DNA of 64,000 nucleotides from Janthinobacterium tructae (GTDB lineage Bacteria; Pseudomonadota; Gammaproteobacteria; Burkholderiales; Burkholderiaceae_D). Location: NCBI RefSeq assembly GCF_006517255.1, contig NZ_CP041185.1:558001-622000 (forward strand), written 5' to 3'. A model generated the notes under the pieces. That model did not search any database. It was given only the letters and a program-made list of their open reading frames with translations, and was not told the origin of the DNA. The translations under genes and the position numbers were made by a program. Positions 1 through 9,024 of the stretch are shown one piece after another. Position 1 is the first letter of the stretch. Every line of letters starts with the position of its first letter.

Positions 1-290
1 CAGGCAATTACGATCCGGACCTGGGTACAGCGCCCAGCACCACCACGGACTACGAAGGCACGGGCGTGAAGATCGCCTACGAGGCCGAGAACATCGACGG
101 CACGCTGATCCAGGCGGGCGACCAGAAGCTGCTGCTGTCGCCGCTGCAGCGGAATGGCCAGGCCATGCCGGCACCGACGGCGGCCGACCTGGTGCTGTTC
201 GGCGGCGCCATCTACACGGTGAAGGCCATCGAAACTACGGCACCGGTCGATGTGGCCGTGCTGCACACGCTGCAACTGCGGGGGCTTTGA
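1..290 (+). CDS. Phage head-tail joining protein, 3' part
   Basis: The reading frame is open from the left edge (codons in phase with base 3) to the TGA at 288-290, so the gene begins outside the window; the internal GTG at 66 is not needed as a start. The visible 95 residues include the stretch VKIAYEAENIDGTLIQAGD and a hydrophobic VLFGGAIYTVKAIE segment, which resembles small head completion proteins that precede tail genes in siphophages. The stop overlaps the next start (TGATG), as in a translationally coupled morphogenesis operon. Family assignment rests on position and general look, not on a decisive motif. Confidence 0.55.
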   Translation, partial: GNYDPDLGTAPSTTTDYEGTGVKIAYEAENIDGTLIQAGDQKLLLSPLQRNGQAMPAPTAADLVLFGGAIYTVKAIETTAPVDVAVLHTLQLRGL

Positions 291-787
291 TGGCGAACAT
301 GTCGTTTTCGATGCAGATTGCCGAGTTCATCGCCAAGACGAAGGCCAACCAGGATCTGGTGGTACGCTCCATCACGAAGAAGATTGACGACAAAATTGTA
401 GGGAGATCACCGGTTGGTGACGCTAAATACTGGAAGAGCAAACCACCACCTGGCTACGCGGGCGGCCGCTTCCGCGCGAATTGGCAGCTTTCGATCGGAT
501 CGCCGACGGCCGGCGTGCTCGACCTGATCGACAAGGACGGCAGCGCCACAATCGCCGCCCACGGCAGCACGATCAGTGCTGCAAAGGCGGGCGACGTGAT
601 CTATCTCGTGAACAACTTGCCGTATGCGAAGCGCATCGAGGAGGGCTGGTCGCGCCAGGCGCCCGTCGGCGTGGTGATGCTGACGGTCGTGGAATTTCGC
701 ACCATTGTGGACAATGCTGTGAACGGCGTGCGCGACGGCACCACCGCAAGCGATTTCGCCCAAGGCTATTCGAGCTATAAATTATGA
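290..787 (+). CDS. Phage minor tail / tail completion protein (HK97 gp10-like)
   Basis: This encodes 165 residues. The ATG at 290 overlaps the previous stop and is preferred to the TTG three bases upstream. The mixed alpha/beta sequence with a central GGRFRANWQ and YLVNNLPYAKRIEEGWS is typical of HK97 gp10-type or minor tail proteins that complete the head-tail joint; the family usually reads 'NxxxYAxxLExG', matched here by NNLPYAKRIEEG. It sits between a head-tail joining gene and a terminator-like gene, the usual siphophage order. It probably acts in virion assembly only and is silent in the lysogen. Confidence 0.7.
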   Translation: MANMSFSMQIAEFIAKTKANQDLVVRSITKKIDDKIVGRSPVGDAKYWKSKPPPGYAGGRFRANWQLSIGSPTAGVLDLIDKDGSATIAAHGSTISAAKAGDVIYLVNNLPYAKRIEEGWSRQAPVGVVMLTVVEFRTIVDNAVNGVRDGTTASDFAQGYSSYKL

Positions 788-1185
788 GCCAACCAACAAT
801 ACGAGCGGCGCTGGAGGCGGCCTTGGACAGCCTCGCGCCAGCCATCGACACCGCTTGGCAGAACGTGCCGTACACACCAGTCACCGGCCGGCCTTATCAA
901 GCCGCCTACCTGCTGCCGGCGGAGCCGAACAACCATTCCTTGGGCGACGGCTCGCGCCAGGAGCGCGGCATCTTCCAGGTCAGCTTGCTGTATCCACCGG
1001 GGCAGGGCACCGCCGCCGCCGGCGCGCGCGCTGAAATGATCACGGAGCTGTTCCGCCGAGGTGCAAGCTTCACGAAGGGCGATGTGACCGTGCAGATTGA
1101 GCGCACACCTGAAATCGCCGGCGGCCGCGAGGACGGGGACCGCTGGATGGTTCCGGTCAAGATTCGCTGGTTCTGCAACCTGTAA
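784..1185 (+). CDS. Phage tail terminator-like protein (DUF4128-type)
   Basis: This encodes 133 residues, with the start overlapping the previous stop as ATGA. The N-terminal helix (AALEAALDSLAPAIDTAWQN), the PYQAAYLLPAEPNN strand and the GIFQVSLLYPPGQG strand fit the small alpha/beta fold of tail terminators and DUF4128 proteins, which cap the finished tail and bind the head connector. The gene directly precedes the tail tube gene and is followed by a terminator hairpin, so it closes the head-tail connector block. The terminator role is inferred from order and length. Confidence 0.65.
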   Translation: MSQPTIRAALEAALDSLAPAIDTAWQNVPYTPVTGRPYQAAYLLPAEPNNHSLGDGSRQERGIFQVSLLYPPGQGTAAAGARAEMITELFRRGASFTKGDVTVQIERTPEIAGGREDGDRWMVPVKIRWFCNL

Positions 1186-1203
1186 CCCGCATCACCCCAC
1201 ACA

Positions 1204-1227
1204 GATCGCCTCGGCGGTCTTTTTTTT
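1204..1227 (+). terminator. Rho-independent terminator before tail tube gene
   Basis: GATCGC / GCGGTC stem (with one G-T pair) and CTCG loop are followed by eight T. It lies between the terminator-like gene and the tail tube gene, and could lower read-through or mark a processing point in the late operon. Confidence 0.6.
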
Positions 1228-1252
1228 CGACCAAAGAAAGGCAATCCACACC

Positions 1253-2455
1253 ATGACCACTGCAAACGGCATCGACAGCCTGCTCGTTATCGGCAAGCAA
1301 ACAGCGGAAGGCACGAAGGCGCTGGCCGCCGCCGGCCGCCTCTATCCGCGCGTGACCGCGACGTTCGATACGGACGCCGACAAGTACTCGAGCAATGAGA
1401 TCGACCCAAGCCAGCAGCAGAGCGATACGCGCCTGGGCAACTTCCGCACCTCCGGCGCCATCAAAGGCGAAGCCAGCTGCGGCACCTACGCCGCGCTGCT
1501 GGCCGCGCTGCTGCGCCGCGACTTCACGGCGGGCGGCGTCACTGCAGCGCAAAACACCATCGCATCGGGCGCAACGGGCCTGACGCGCAGCGCCGGTTCC
1601 TGGCTGGCCGACGGCCACCGCGCCGGTACCGTGGTGCGCATCGCTGGCTTCCTGACCACCGGCGCCGCCAACAACGGCAAGAACTTCTTCGTCACCTCGG
1701 CCACCGCGCTGAAGCTGACGGGCCAGTTCATGGACGGCAGCGCCATGACGGTGAAGGTCGAGGGCGACCCGGTGACCGTGACCGCGACCGGCAAGCGCAG
1801 CTTCACGCCGCTGACCGGGCACACCACGGACTGGTTCACCGCGGAAGTTCAGGATCCGGGCATCGCCGTGAATCGCTGCTTCATCGACCAGCTGGTCAGC
1901 AAAGTCGACATCTCCGTGCAGCCGAATGGCATCACGAGCATGGATTTCAGCTTGATGGGCAAACTGGAAGGCGCGACCATGCAGGCTGCCTACTTCAACG
2001 CGCCCGCCGCCACGCCCGGCACCGGCAAGTTCTCTGGCGCCACCGCGATGCTGTCGGTCGCCGGCATCCCCTCGCAAATTTGCACCGGCATGTCGCTGTC
2101 GCTGGACGGCCAAGTCAAGATCGATCCCGTGATCGGCTCCAAGTTCGCCACGGCCGCCTCGCGCGGCAAGGTATTGGGCAGCGGCCAGTTCACGGTGCTG
2201 ATGCAGGACTCGACATACATCGACTACTTCAAGCAGGAAGTCGAACTGCCGCTGGCCTACGCCATGGCAGCCAGCACGGCGCCGCTGGCCGAAGTCATGG
2301 CGATCGCCATGGGCCGCATCAAGATCACCTCGGCCAAGGTCGATGATGGCGAGAAAAACAAGATCGTCACCTGCGCGTTCGACATCCTGCGCTATCAGGG
2401 CGCCGATGCGCAGCACGAGGCCACGACCGTGGCATTCCAGGACACGAGCCTGTAA
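1253..2455 (+). CDS. Phage major tail tube protein
   Basis: This encodes 400 residues from the ATG at 1253, preceded by AAAGAAAGGCAAT; in-frame codons further upstream cross the terminator and are rejected. It begins MTTANGIDSLLVIGKQTAEGTKA and is beta-rich with Ser/Thr/Gly-rich strands, as in siphophage tube subunits that polymerise around the tape measure. Residues about 90-190 look like an inserted immunoglobulin-like or decoration domain, which would explain a length above the usual 200-300. The position (terminator, tube, chaperone, tape measure) is the strongest support. Confidence 0.75.
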   Translation: MTTANGIDSLLVIGKQTAEGTKALAAAGRLYPRVTATFDTDADKYSSNEIDPSQQQSDTRLGNFRTSGAIKGEASCGTYAALLAALLRRDFTAGGVTAAQNTIASGATGLTRSAGSWLADGHRAGTVVRIAGFLTTGAANNGKNFFVTSATALKLTGQFMDGSAMTVKVEGDPVTVTATGKRSFTPLTGHTTDWFTAEVQDPGIAVNRCFIDQLVSKVDISVQPNGITSMDFSLMGKLEGATMQAAYFNAPAATPGTGKFSGATAMLSVAGIPSQICTGMSLSLDGQVKIDPVIGSKFATAASRGKVLGSGQFTVLMQDSTYIDYFKQEVELPLAYAMAASTAPLAEVMAIAMGRIKITSAKVDDGEKNKIVTCAFDILRYQGADAQHEATTVAFQDTSL

Positions 2456-2458
2456 TTG

Positions 2459-2486
2459 TCAGGCCGTCAGTTTGGGAACGGCCTGA
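2459..2486 (+). repeat. Inverted repeat after tail tube gene
   Basis: A perfect 9-bp inverted repeat (TCAGGCCGT / ACGGCCTGA, 10-base loop) lies four bases after the tube stop codon. There is no direct T-run, so it may protect the 3' end of the abundant tube mRNA or form a double structure with the following terminator. Confidence 0.5.
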
Positions 2487-2511
2487 CGGTACGCTATTTT
2501 TGCTTCATTTT

Positions 2512-2540
2512 CGCCCGGCCACGCGCCGGGCGTTCCTTTT
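2512..2540 (+). terminator. Rho-independent terminator after tail tube gene
   Basis: CGCCCGG / CCGGGCG stem with a 7-base loop is followed by TTCCTTTT. With the hairpin at 2459 it separates the highly expressed tube gene from the chaperone and tape measure genes. Confidence 0.6.
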
Positions 2541-2638
2541 GGCGCAAGCGCCACCCCAGCACCGACCGGTCGCTGTCGCCTTCGTGGGCGCAGCGGCCGG
2601 CACGGGCACTTATCAAAACCCACGAAAAGGCAATACAC

Positions 2639-3106
2639 ATGAATACCACCAACGCATCGCTGAATATCGCTCAAACCCTGGCCGTCGCCGGCTTCGACAT
2701 CGCTAACCTGTCCGCGCCGGCCGCGCGCGTGACCTTCGACGTGCCTGTGATCTTCGACGCCGACGGCGAGCCCGTGGCCGGCATCAAGATCGTCGGTAAA
2801 AATTCCGACGAGTTCCGCAAGGAAAGCCACGCCGTGCGCGCCGAAGGCTACAAGAAGTCGGCCAAGCGCAAGACGGCCATCGACGCTTCCACCGACGAAG
2901 GCGCGGATCAGCTGGTACACGTCATCGATGAAAATCAGAAGCGCCTGGCGCTGGCCGTGGCTGTCGACTGGTACGGCTTCACCAGCAACGGCGCGGCGGT
3001 GCCGTTCGACAAGGCGCTGATCGCCACAGCCTTCGACAAATACCCGACCTGGCAGGACCGCGTCACGACCGCCCTGGAAAACGACGCCAATTTTTTGAAG
3101 GTCTAA
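2639..3106 (+). CDS. Phage tail assembly chaperone, short form
   Basis: This encodes 155 residues from the ATG at 2639, preceded by AAAAGGCAATACAC, a leader almost the same as that of the tube gene. It is the gpG-like half of a siphophage tail assembly chaperone that coats the tape measure before tube polymerisation. Features are a beta-rich start (RVTFDVPVIFDADGEPVAGIKIVG) and a helical end. The last codons run over TTTTTTG (3091-3097) just before the TAA, so part of the ribosomes can shift into the -1 frame and make a 271-residue fusion (see 3091-3453). Confidence 0.8.
   Translation: MNTTNASLNIAQTLAVAGFDIANLSAPAARVTFDVPVIFDADGEPVAGIKIVGKNSDEFRKESHAVRAEGYKKSAKRKTAIDASTDEGADQLVHVIDENQKRLALAVAVDWYGFTSNGAAVPFDKALIATAFDKYPTWQDRVTTALENDANFLKV
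3091..3097 (+). promoter_or_regulatory. -1 frameshift slippery heptamer TTTTTTG
   Basis: In the chaperone frame the codons are AAT TTT TTG, so the heptamer is T TTT TTG, a canonical X XXY YYZ site. A slip by one base bypasses the TAA at 3104 and opens a long frame ending at 3453. Position at the end of the chaperone gene and before the tape measure is as in lambda G/GT. Confidence 0.85.
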
Positions 3107-3453
3107 CCCAGGCCCTGCTGCTGTACGCCGATCACCTGTTTGATCGCGCTGCAGCGGCAGGCGACGGCAACGCCAAGGGCGATCACCTGGACACTGCCCG
3201 GCGGAACCCGCTTTATCGGGCGCCCGAGGCTTCGGCGGTACCACAGCTGCCGCCCGAGCTGGCCTATATCTGGACCTGGTTCACCCAGCTGAACCAGAAA
3301 CGTCAGTGTGGCATGGCCGTGAATTCGCTGACCAGTGCCGAGATATTGGCCTGGCAGGCGCGCCACGGCATCCGCTTCGATCCGTTCGAAGAGGGCGTGA
3401 TTGATCGCCTTGACGTGCTCTTCATGCACCATCAAAACAAGAAGGACAAATAA
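3091..3453 (+). CDS. Tail assembly chaperone, frameshift-encoded T extension
   Basis: The -1 frame from the slippery site is open for about 120 codons and stops at TAA 3451-3453, immediately before the tape measure ATG at 3454. No good start codon or ribosome site precedes it, so it should be made only as a fusion to the upstream chaperone (271 residues in total). The sequence PELAYIWTWFTQLNQKRQ and LTSAEILAWQARHGIRF is typical of the C-terminal half of phage tail chaperones (gpT-like), which binds the tape measure. A standard gene caller would miss it. Confidence 0.85.
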   Translation, partial: FFEGLTQALLLYADHLFDRAAAAGDGNAKGDHLDTARRNPLYRAPEASAVPQLPPELAYIWTWFTQLNQKRQCGMAVNSLTSAEILAWQARHGIRFDPFEEGVIDRLDVLFMHHQNKKDK

Positions 3454-6400
3454 ATGCCTGATATCGCCCAACTTGGACTTTCCATCGATACGCGCCAGGT
3501 AGTCGAGGGCAGCAAAGCCCTGGATTCCCTCGGCGAGGCGGCGGTGCGCGTCGAGCAGAAGACTGCTGGCGCCACTGCTGCTGTCGACAAGTTGGGCGAG
3601 GCCAGCGCTGGTGCCAAGGCCAAGGCCACTGAAGGCGCAGCGGCTGTCGATGCGCTGGGTGATGCTGGTGCGCGCGTTGCGCCAAAGGTTGGTGGCGCGA
3701 CCACGTCCGTTGACTCGCTGAGCGCGGCGACGGCGCGCGTGCGCTCGACATCGACCGAGGGCGTCAGCGCGCTTGACAACTTCACCAATTCGTCGGCCGG
3801 TGTGTGGCGCCGCGGCAGCGATGCCGCCAAAAGCGTCGAAGCGCTCGGCGATGCCACGCAGCGCACCGGCCAACGTGCAGCCATCAGCAATGGCCAGATG
3901 GATGATACGTCCAAAATCATGCGCGCTCAGGCTGAGCAGGCGCGTCAGGCGGCACAGGCCACGACGGCGCTTGGCGGTTCCACCACGCAATTGACGCTCG
4001 GCCAGCAGCAGCTGATTGAGCGCATGCGCGAGCAGGCGGCCACAATTGGTATGAGCCGCACCCAGCTGCTTGCCTATCAGGCAGCGCAGATGGGCGTGAC
4101 TCAAGAGACGCAGCGAGCAATTGCAACAATCAAGGCGCATGAGGATGCACTCAAAGCCGCCGCCAAGGCAAAAGAGGATGCGGCACGCTCGTCCAGCGTT
4201 CTCGCTGATGGACTCAAAATGCTTGGCGCGGCGTATGCAGCGTTGAAGGTATGGGATTACGTGAAGGAAACGGCTCTCCTGGCGGCTCGGTACGAGACGC
4301 TTGGTGTCGTGATGACAGTAGTGGGCCGCAATGCTGGATATACCAAGACGCAGATGATTACCGCCACGGAGGCAATCGCGGCGCAGGGCATCACGATGAT
4401 CGAGTCGCGCGAGTCGGCCGTCAAGCTGGTGCAGGCGCACGTAGACCTGAAAAACGCCACCGTGCTGGCGCGCATTGCCCAAGATGCGGCGGTAATCGGA
4501 CACCTGAATTCTTCCGACGCATTCGATCGCCTGGTCAATGGCATCGCGCGGGGCAACGTGCTGATCTTGCGGAATATCGGTATTAACGTGAACTTGCAAA
4601 GCGCATATCGCCAGATGGCCGATGAGCTGGGCAAGACCACCAAGGAGCTGACGGAGAACGAGCGCGTGCAGGCGCGCCTTAATGCCGTGATTGATCGCGG
4701 TTCCGATATTGCTGGGACCTATGCCGCAAGTATGGACACAGCCGGTAAGCAGATCACTTCGATGCAACGCTACGTGACGGACTTGAAAACACGCTTTGGC
4801 GAAACGTTCAACGAAGTGCTCACTGTTTCTGTGATGGCACTTACGCGCTCCCTGAAAGATGCTAACGGAGAGGTAAGTGAGTTATCTAAAAATAATCAAC
4901 TAGAGGATTGGGGGCATAACCTTGCCGCGACCTTTGTTTGGCTTGCGAATACTGTAAGCAATGCAAATACAGTGTTGGTTAAAGCGTGGGCATGGGCAGA
5001 TCACCGTGAGGCGCGCGACAACCTGGTGGGCAAGTTTCGCCTTCAGGCGCGGGCAAATGATGCCGACAGCTCAATTCAAGAGCCGGAGCGCGTGCGTCGC
5101 GCGGCGCGAATTGAGTCAGGCTTGCAAAGCGAGTTGGCGCAAGAGTATGTCGACTATGTGAGTCATCAGGCCAAACTAACAGGTGAGTTCGATAGATTTG
5201 CGATCGCTGAGACTGAGCGCAATGCAACCCGGACAGCGAGGCGCAAATCGGAAGCCGACGCGCGTTTGAAGGTAGATGCAGACTATGCCAAAGCCGCGTC
5301 AGACATTCTCCTGAAATCAGCCTCAGAAGGCGCGGTCGCTCAAGAATCGGCGCGCAAGAAAGTTCTCGCTCTTTACGAGAAAACCTATGTCGGCACGCCC
5401 ACCTACCGCGACACCGAAGGTCGCGAGCCAAAGCCAAAGGCCGACCAGGTCGAAAACACGCAACTCGCCGACCAGATCAAGCAGTATGAGAAAGTGGCTG
5501 CGGTAGCCAAGGCGCACTATGACGCCTTGGGCAAGCTTGACGATATGTATCTAAAGGGCGGAGAGTTATCAGTTCAACAGGCATACGAGAACAAGCGCTC
5601 GTATGCAACCAAAACATATGAAGCCCAGATTGATGCGTATGACCTGGAGCTCGATGCATTGACCAGCCACAACAGCCGTACCAGCGGCGAGGCTGCGAAA
5701 CACGAAAAGCAGATCAACGAGATCCTCGGGAAACGTGACGCGGCCGAGAAAGCCTTCTTTGACGAGAGTTTCCGTCGGGACGAAGAGGAGCGCTTGCGCC
5801 AAGCGGCAATCGCCACCGCCGCATCCGATGCTGCAAACAAGGAAATCGCCGCCATTAACGCCCAGGTCGCCGCTGTTGAGGAGCAAATTCGCACCTACGG
5901 CTTGTTGCCGGCGCAAAAAACCGCTTTGGCAGTCGCTGACCTTGAAGAGCAAAAGGCTGCTCTTGCAAACTTCGAAGGCAATGAGAAGGTCATCGATGGC
6001 ATCAATCGCAAAATCGAAGCGATGAAACGCCTTGGCATTGTACAAGGCAAGGCTTCGACGCAAGAGCAGGGCGGCGACGTGGCCAAGGCCAAGGAGCTGC
6101 TGGACATCCTGACGGCTGTCGACACCGCAACGAAGTCGGCAGCGCAAGGCATGGCTGCGTCGTTCGGCGCGGTCGGCACCGCCATCGGCGGACTGACGAC
6201 AGCATTGTCCGGCTATGCCGTGCAGCAGCAGGCTATCGTTGCCCAGTTGGCAGCTGCCACTAAAGATGCCTATGGTGACCCGACCAAGGTCGCCAAGGCC
6301 CAGGCTGCTGCGGCCCAGCAGGGCGCGCAGGCCCAGATCAAATCCTATGGCGACATGGCCAGCTCGGCCAAGGGCTTTTTCAAAGAGAACACCGCTGGCT

Positions 6401-9024
6401 ATCGGGCAATGGAAGGCGCTGAAAAAGCTTATCGCGCCGTGGAAATGGCTATGGCGATTGAATCGATGGTCAAGAAGCTGTTTGCCGTCGAGGTCGTGAC
6501 GACTGCAACATTGGGGGCGGAAGCTGCTAAAGCGGTGGCCGTCCAGGCCGGCACAGCAACGCAACTTGCTGCTGACACGGTGAAAGGCACATCCGCTGCC
6601 GCCGTGGCGGTCGCTACGCAAGCGCAGGGCGATCCTTACAGCGCTTGGATTCGCATGGCAGCGATGGCTGCGGCAATGGCAGCGCTGGGCTTTGCAGTAT
6701 CTGGCGGCGGCGGCTCGGACACGACTGCCAGGGACCGCCAGGCCGCCACCGGTACCGGATCCATCCTGGGCGACTCATCCGCGAAATCGGAATCGATCGC
6801 CCACAGCCTGGCCATCATGGAGAAAAACTCCGGCCTGGGCCTGGCGCACACCATTTCGATGGATTCGTCCCTCAAGCAGATGGTGGCCGGCATCGGCAAC
6901 TTATCCAGCCTGCTGGCGCGGTCTGGTGTGACTGCTGCTGGCGGCGGTGCGGCATCGGGGGTGCAAACTGGCACGACCACGCTGGGTGGCAGCCTGGGCA
7001 TGGCTGCCGGCACGCTGGCTGGCGGCGTCGGCGGCGCGGCACTCGGCACTTATCTGGGGATGGGCATGGCGGCCATTGGCGGTCCGCTGGGCTTGGCAGT
7101 TGGGGCTGTGCTCGGTTCTGTGCTCGGTGGCGTCGTGTCGAAACTGTTCAACACCTCGACCTCGATCAAGGACCAGGGCATCACCGGCAAGGCCATGTCG
7201 CTGGGGAATGTCGATGCGCTGGGCTTTACGGCCCAGGCGTATGCCGACGTCAACACAAAGAAAAAGGCCTTCGGCATCAGCTACAGCAGCAAGGACAGCA
7301 CCAAAACGGCTGCGCTGTCGGACGAAATGAACGACCAGTTCACCATGATCATCACCAGCATGGGCGACACCATCCGCAGCGCAGCTGACGTGCTGGGCCT
7401 GGGTGGTGCTGCGTTCAATGCGCACCTCAATTCGTTCGTGGTGGACCTGGGCAAGATCTCGCTGAAAGACTTGTCGGGCGAAGAGCAGCAGAAAGCCCTG
7501 GAGACGGCGTTTTCCAAGATGGGCGACGACATGGCCAAGTTTGGCGTGGCCGGCCTGGCGCAATACCAGGCGGTGGGCGAGGGCTATCTGGAAACGCTGG
7601 TGCGCGTCACCAATGATTTCATGCAGGTGTCCGACGTGCTGGCCGTGCTGGGCAAGTCCTTCAACACCACCGGCCTGGGCGCTGTGGCGCTCAGCGAAAG
7701 CCTGATCTTGGCGACCGGCGGCCTGGAGGCGTTGACGAACAATACCGGCTATTTTGTCGAGAACTTCCTGACGGAAGCGGAACGCATGGCGCCGATCACC
7801 AAGTCGGTGAACGATGCCATGGGCAAGTTGGGCGTTTCAGGCGTGACCACGGTCGACCAGTTCAAGGCTCTGGTGCTGGCGCAGGACCTGAACACGGCCG
7901 CTGGCCAGTCCATGTATGCGCAGCTGATCGCCATCGCTGAGCCGTTCAAGAAAGCAGCCGACTACGCGGCCGAACTGGCTGCTGCAACTGGCGATTTTGC
8001 TGCTGTGGCAAAAACCGCCAGCGAGATCGCCAGCGAACACCGCGACCTGCAGCAGCAGCTCAATGAATTGACGAAAAGCGAAACGGAACTGCTGGCCATC
8101 CAGCGCTCCAGCATCGCCGCCGTCAACCGTGCGCTGTTCGACCAGGTACAGGCGGCCAAGGCCGTGGTATCGGCCAAGGACGCACTGGGCAAGGCCTACG
8201 ACAGAGAGGCGACAGCGGCCCAGACGGCGCTGGATAAGTCGAAGTCGTGGGTGACCACCCTCAACGGGCTGAACCCAAGCCTGGCCTTGGGCGCCCAGTC
8301 GACGCTGACGCCGGAGCAGAAGTACGCCGAGGCGCGCGCCCAGTTCGAGAAGACCCTGGCGGCGGCCAATGCCGGCGACACGACGGCGCAGTCCGGCCTG
8401 TCGGCTGCCGAGCAGGCCTTCCTGACGGCGTCCCAGGTGGTCAACGCCTCGGACGCCCGCTACGCGGCAGATTACGCCCGCGTGCTGGCGGCCAATGACG
8501 AGGCGTTGAAATGGGCTTCGGCCCAGGTCGACGTGCAGCAGGCCAGCCTGGATGCCCTCAAGGCCCAGGTGTCGGGCCTGATCACCATTAACGACAGCGT
8601 GCTGACGGTGGCGCAAGCCATCGCCAACCTGCATGCGGCGATGGGCACGGCGACCGGGCTGGGCGTCAAGTTCGACGGTTCCCATGCCGGCGGGCTGGTC
8701 AGCACTCCCTATGACGGCTATATCGCCGAGCTGCATGCAGGTGAGCCGGTGATTGATGCGCCGGCGGCCGCTGCGCTGCGCCGCTACTTTGGCGGTACCG
8801 GTCCAAGCCAAGGCGGCGGCAATACAGCTGCCTTGGTAGCTGAGATAAAAGGCCTGCGCGAAGAGGTGAAGGGCTTGCGCGCCGATCAGGCGAAGCAAAC
8901 CGGCGCCACCATCCAGGCCACCGTCGAATCGAACGACAAAGCGGCCCAGACGGTCGTGGCTGGTGTCGACAAGTCAGCAAAGAGCTCAGCCTGGGCCAAT
9001 ACAGTGAAAGGTGAATACGCATGA
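3454..9024 (+). CDS. Phage tail length tape measure protein
   Basis: This encodes 1856 residues, starting one base after the chaperone-extension stop. The N-terminus (IAQLGLSIDTRQVVEGSKALDSLG) is the usual tape-measure opening, followed by several hundred residues of Ala-rich coiled coil. Hydrophobic stretches lie at about residues 1062-1085 and 1175-1231 (Gly/Ala-rich, membrane-active type), and more coiled coil runs to the end. The protein sets tail length during assembly and is thought to pass into the host envelope at infection. By the usual 1.5 angstrom per residue relation it predicts a tail of roughly 0.25-0.28 micrometre. A late segment (AGGLVSTPYDGYIAELHAGEPVID) is the common C-terminal tape-measure motif. 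Confidence 0.92.
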   Translation: MPDIAQLGLSIDTRQVVEGSKALDSLGEAAVRVEQKTAGATAAVDKLGEASAGAKAKATEGAAAVDALGDAGARVAPKVGGATTSVDSLSAATARVRSTSTEGVSALDNFTNSSAGVWRRGSDAAKSVEALGDATQRTGQRAAISNGQMDDTSKIMRAQAEQARQAAQATTALGGSTTQLTLGQQQLIERMREQAATIGMSRTQLLAYQAAQMGVTQETQRAIATIKAHEDALKAAAKAKEDAARSSSVLADGLKMLGAAYAALKVWDYVKETALLAARYETLGVVMTVVGRNAGYTKTQMITATEAIAAQGITMIESRESAVKLVQAHVDLKNATVLARIAQDAAVIGHLNSSDAFDRLVNGIARGNVLILRNIGINVNLQSAYRQMADELGKTTKELTENERVQARLNAVIDRGSDIAGTYAASMDTAGKQITSMQRYVTDLKTRFGETFNEVLTVSVMALTRSLKDANGEVSELSKNNQLEDWGHNLAATFVWLANTVSNANTVLVKAWAWADHREARDNLVGKFRLQARANDADSSIQEPERVRRAARIESGLQSELAQEYVDYVSHQAKLTGEFDRFAIAETERNATRTARRKSEADARLKVDADYAKAASDILLKSASEGAVAQESARKKVLALYEKTYVGTPTYRDTEGREPKPKADQVENTQLADQIKQYEKVAAVAKAHYDALGKLDDMYLKGGELSVQQAYENKRSYATKTYEAQIDAYDLELDALTSHNSRTSGEAAKHEKQINEILGKRDAAEKAFFDESFRRDEEERLRQAAIATAASDAANKEIAAINAQVAAVEEQIRTYGLLPAQKTALAVADLEEQKAALANFEGNEKVIDGINRKIEAMKRLGIVQGKASTQEQGGDVAKAKELLDILTAVDTATKSAAQGMAASFGAVGTAIGGLTTALSGYAVQQQAIVAQLAAATKDAYGDPTKVAKAQAAAAQQGAQAQIKSYGDMASSAKGFFKENTAGYRAMEGAEKAYRAVEMAMAIESMVKKLFAVEVVTTATLGAEAAKAVAVQAGTATQLAADTVKGTSAAAVAVATQAQGDPYSAWIRMAAMAAAMAALGFAVSGGGGSDTTARDRQAATGTGSILGDSSAKSESIAHSLAIMEKNSGLGLAHTISMDSSLKQMVAGIGNLSSLLARSGVTAAGGGAASGVQTGTTTLGGSLGMAAGTLAGGVGGAALGTYLGMGMAAIGGPLGLAVGAVLGSVLGGVVSKLFNTSTSIKDQGITGKAMSLGNVDALGFTAQAYADVNTKKKAFGISYSSKDSTKTAALSDEMNDQFTMIITSMGDTIRSAADVLGLGGAAFNAHLNSFVVDLGKISLKDLSGEEQQKALETAFSKMGDDMAKFGVAGLAQYQAVGEGYLETLVRVTNDFMQVSDVLAVLGKSFNTTGLGAVALSESLILATGGLEALTNNTGYFVENFLTEAERMAPITKSVNDAMGKLGVSGVTTVDQFKALVLAQDLNTAAGQSMYAQLIAIAEPFKKAADYAAELAAATGDFAAVAKTASEIASEHRDLQQQLNELTKSETELLAIQRSSIAAVNRALFDQVQAAKAVVSAKDALGKAYDREATAAQTALDKSKSWVTTLNGLNPSLALGAQSTLTPEQKYAEARAQFEKTLAAANAGDTTAQSGLSAAEQAFLTASQVVNASDARYAADYARVLAANDEALKWASAQVDVQQASLDALKAQVSGLITINDSVLTVAQAIANLHAAMGTATGLGVKFDGSHAGGLVSTPYDGYIAELHAGEPVIDAPAAAALRRYFGGTGPSQGGGNTAALVAEIKGLREEVKGLRADQAKQTGATIQATVESNDKAAQTVVAGVDKSAKSSAWANTVKGEYA

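Noticed and set aside
1157..2416. 419-codon minus-strand frame
   Set aside because: Antisense to the tail tube gene; composition typical of a shadow.
3103..4767. 554-codon minus-strand frame
   Set aside because: It is antisense to the tape measure and chaperone extension; low-complexity His/Arg-rich translation.
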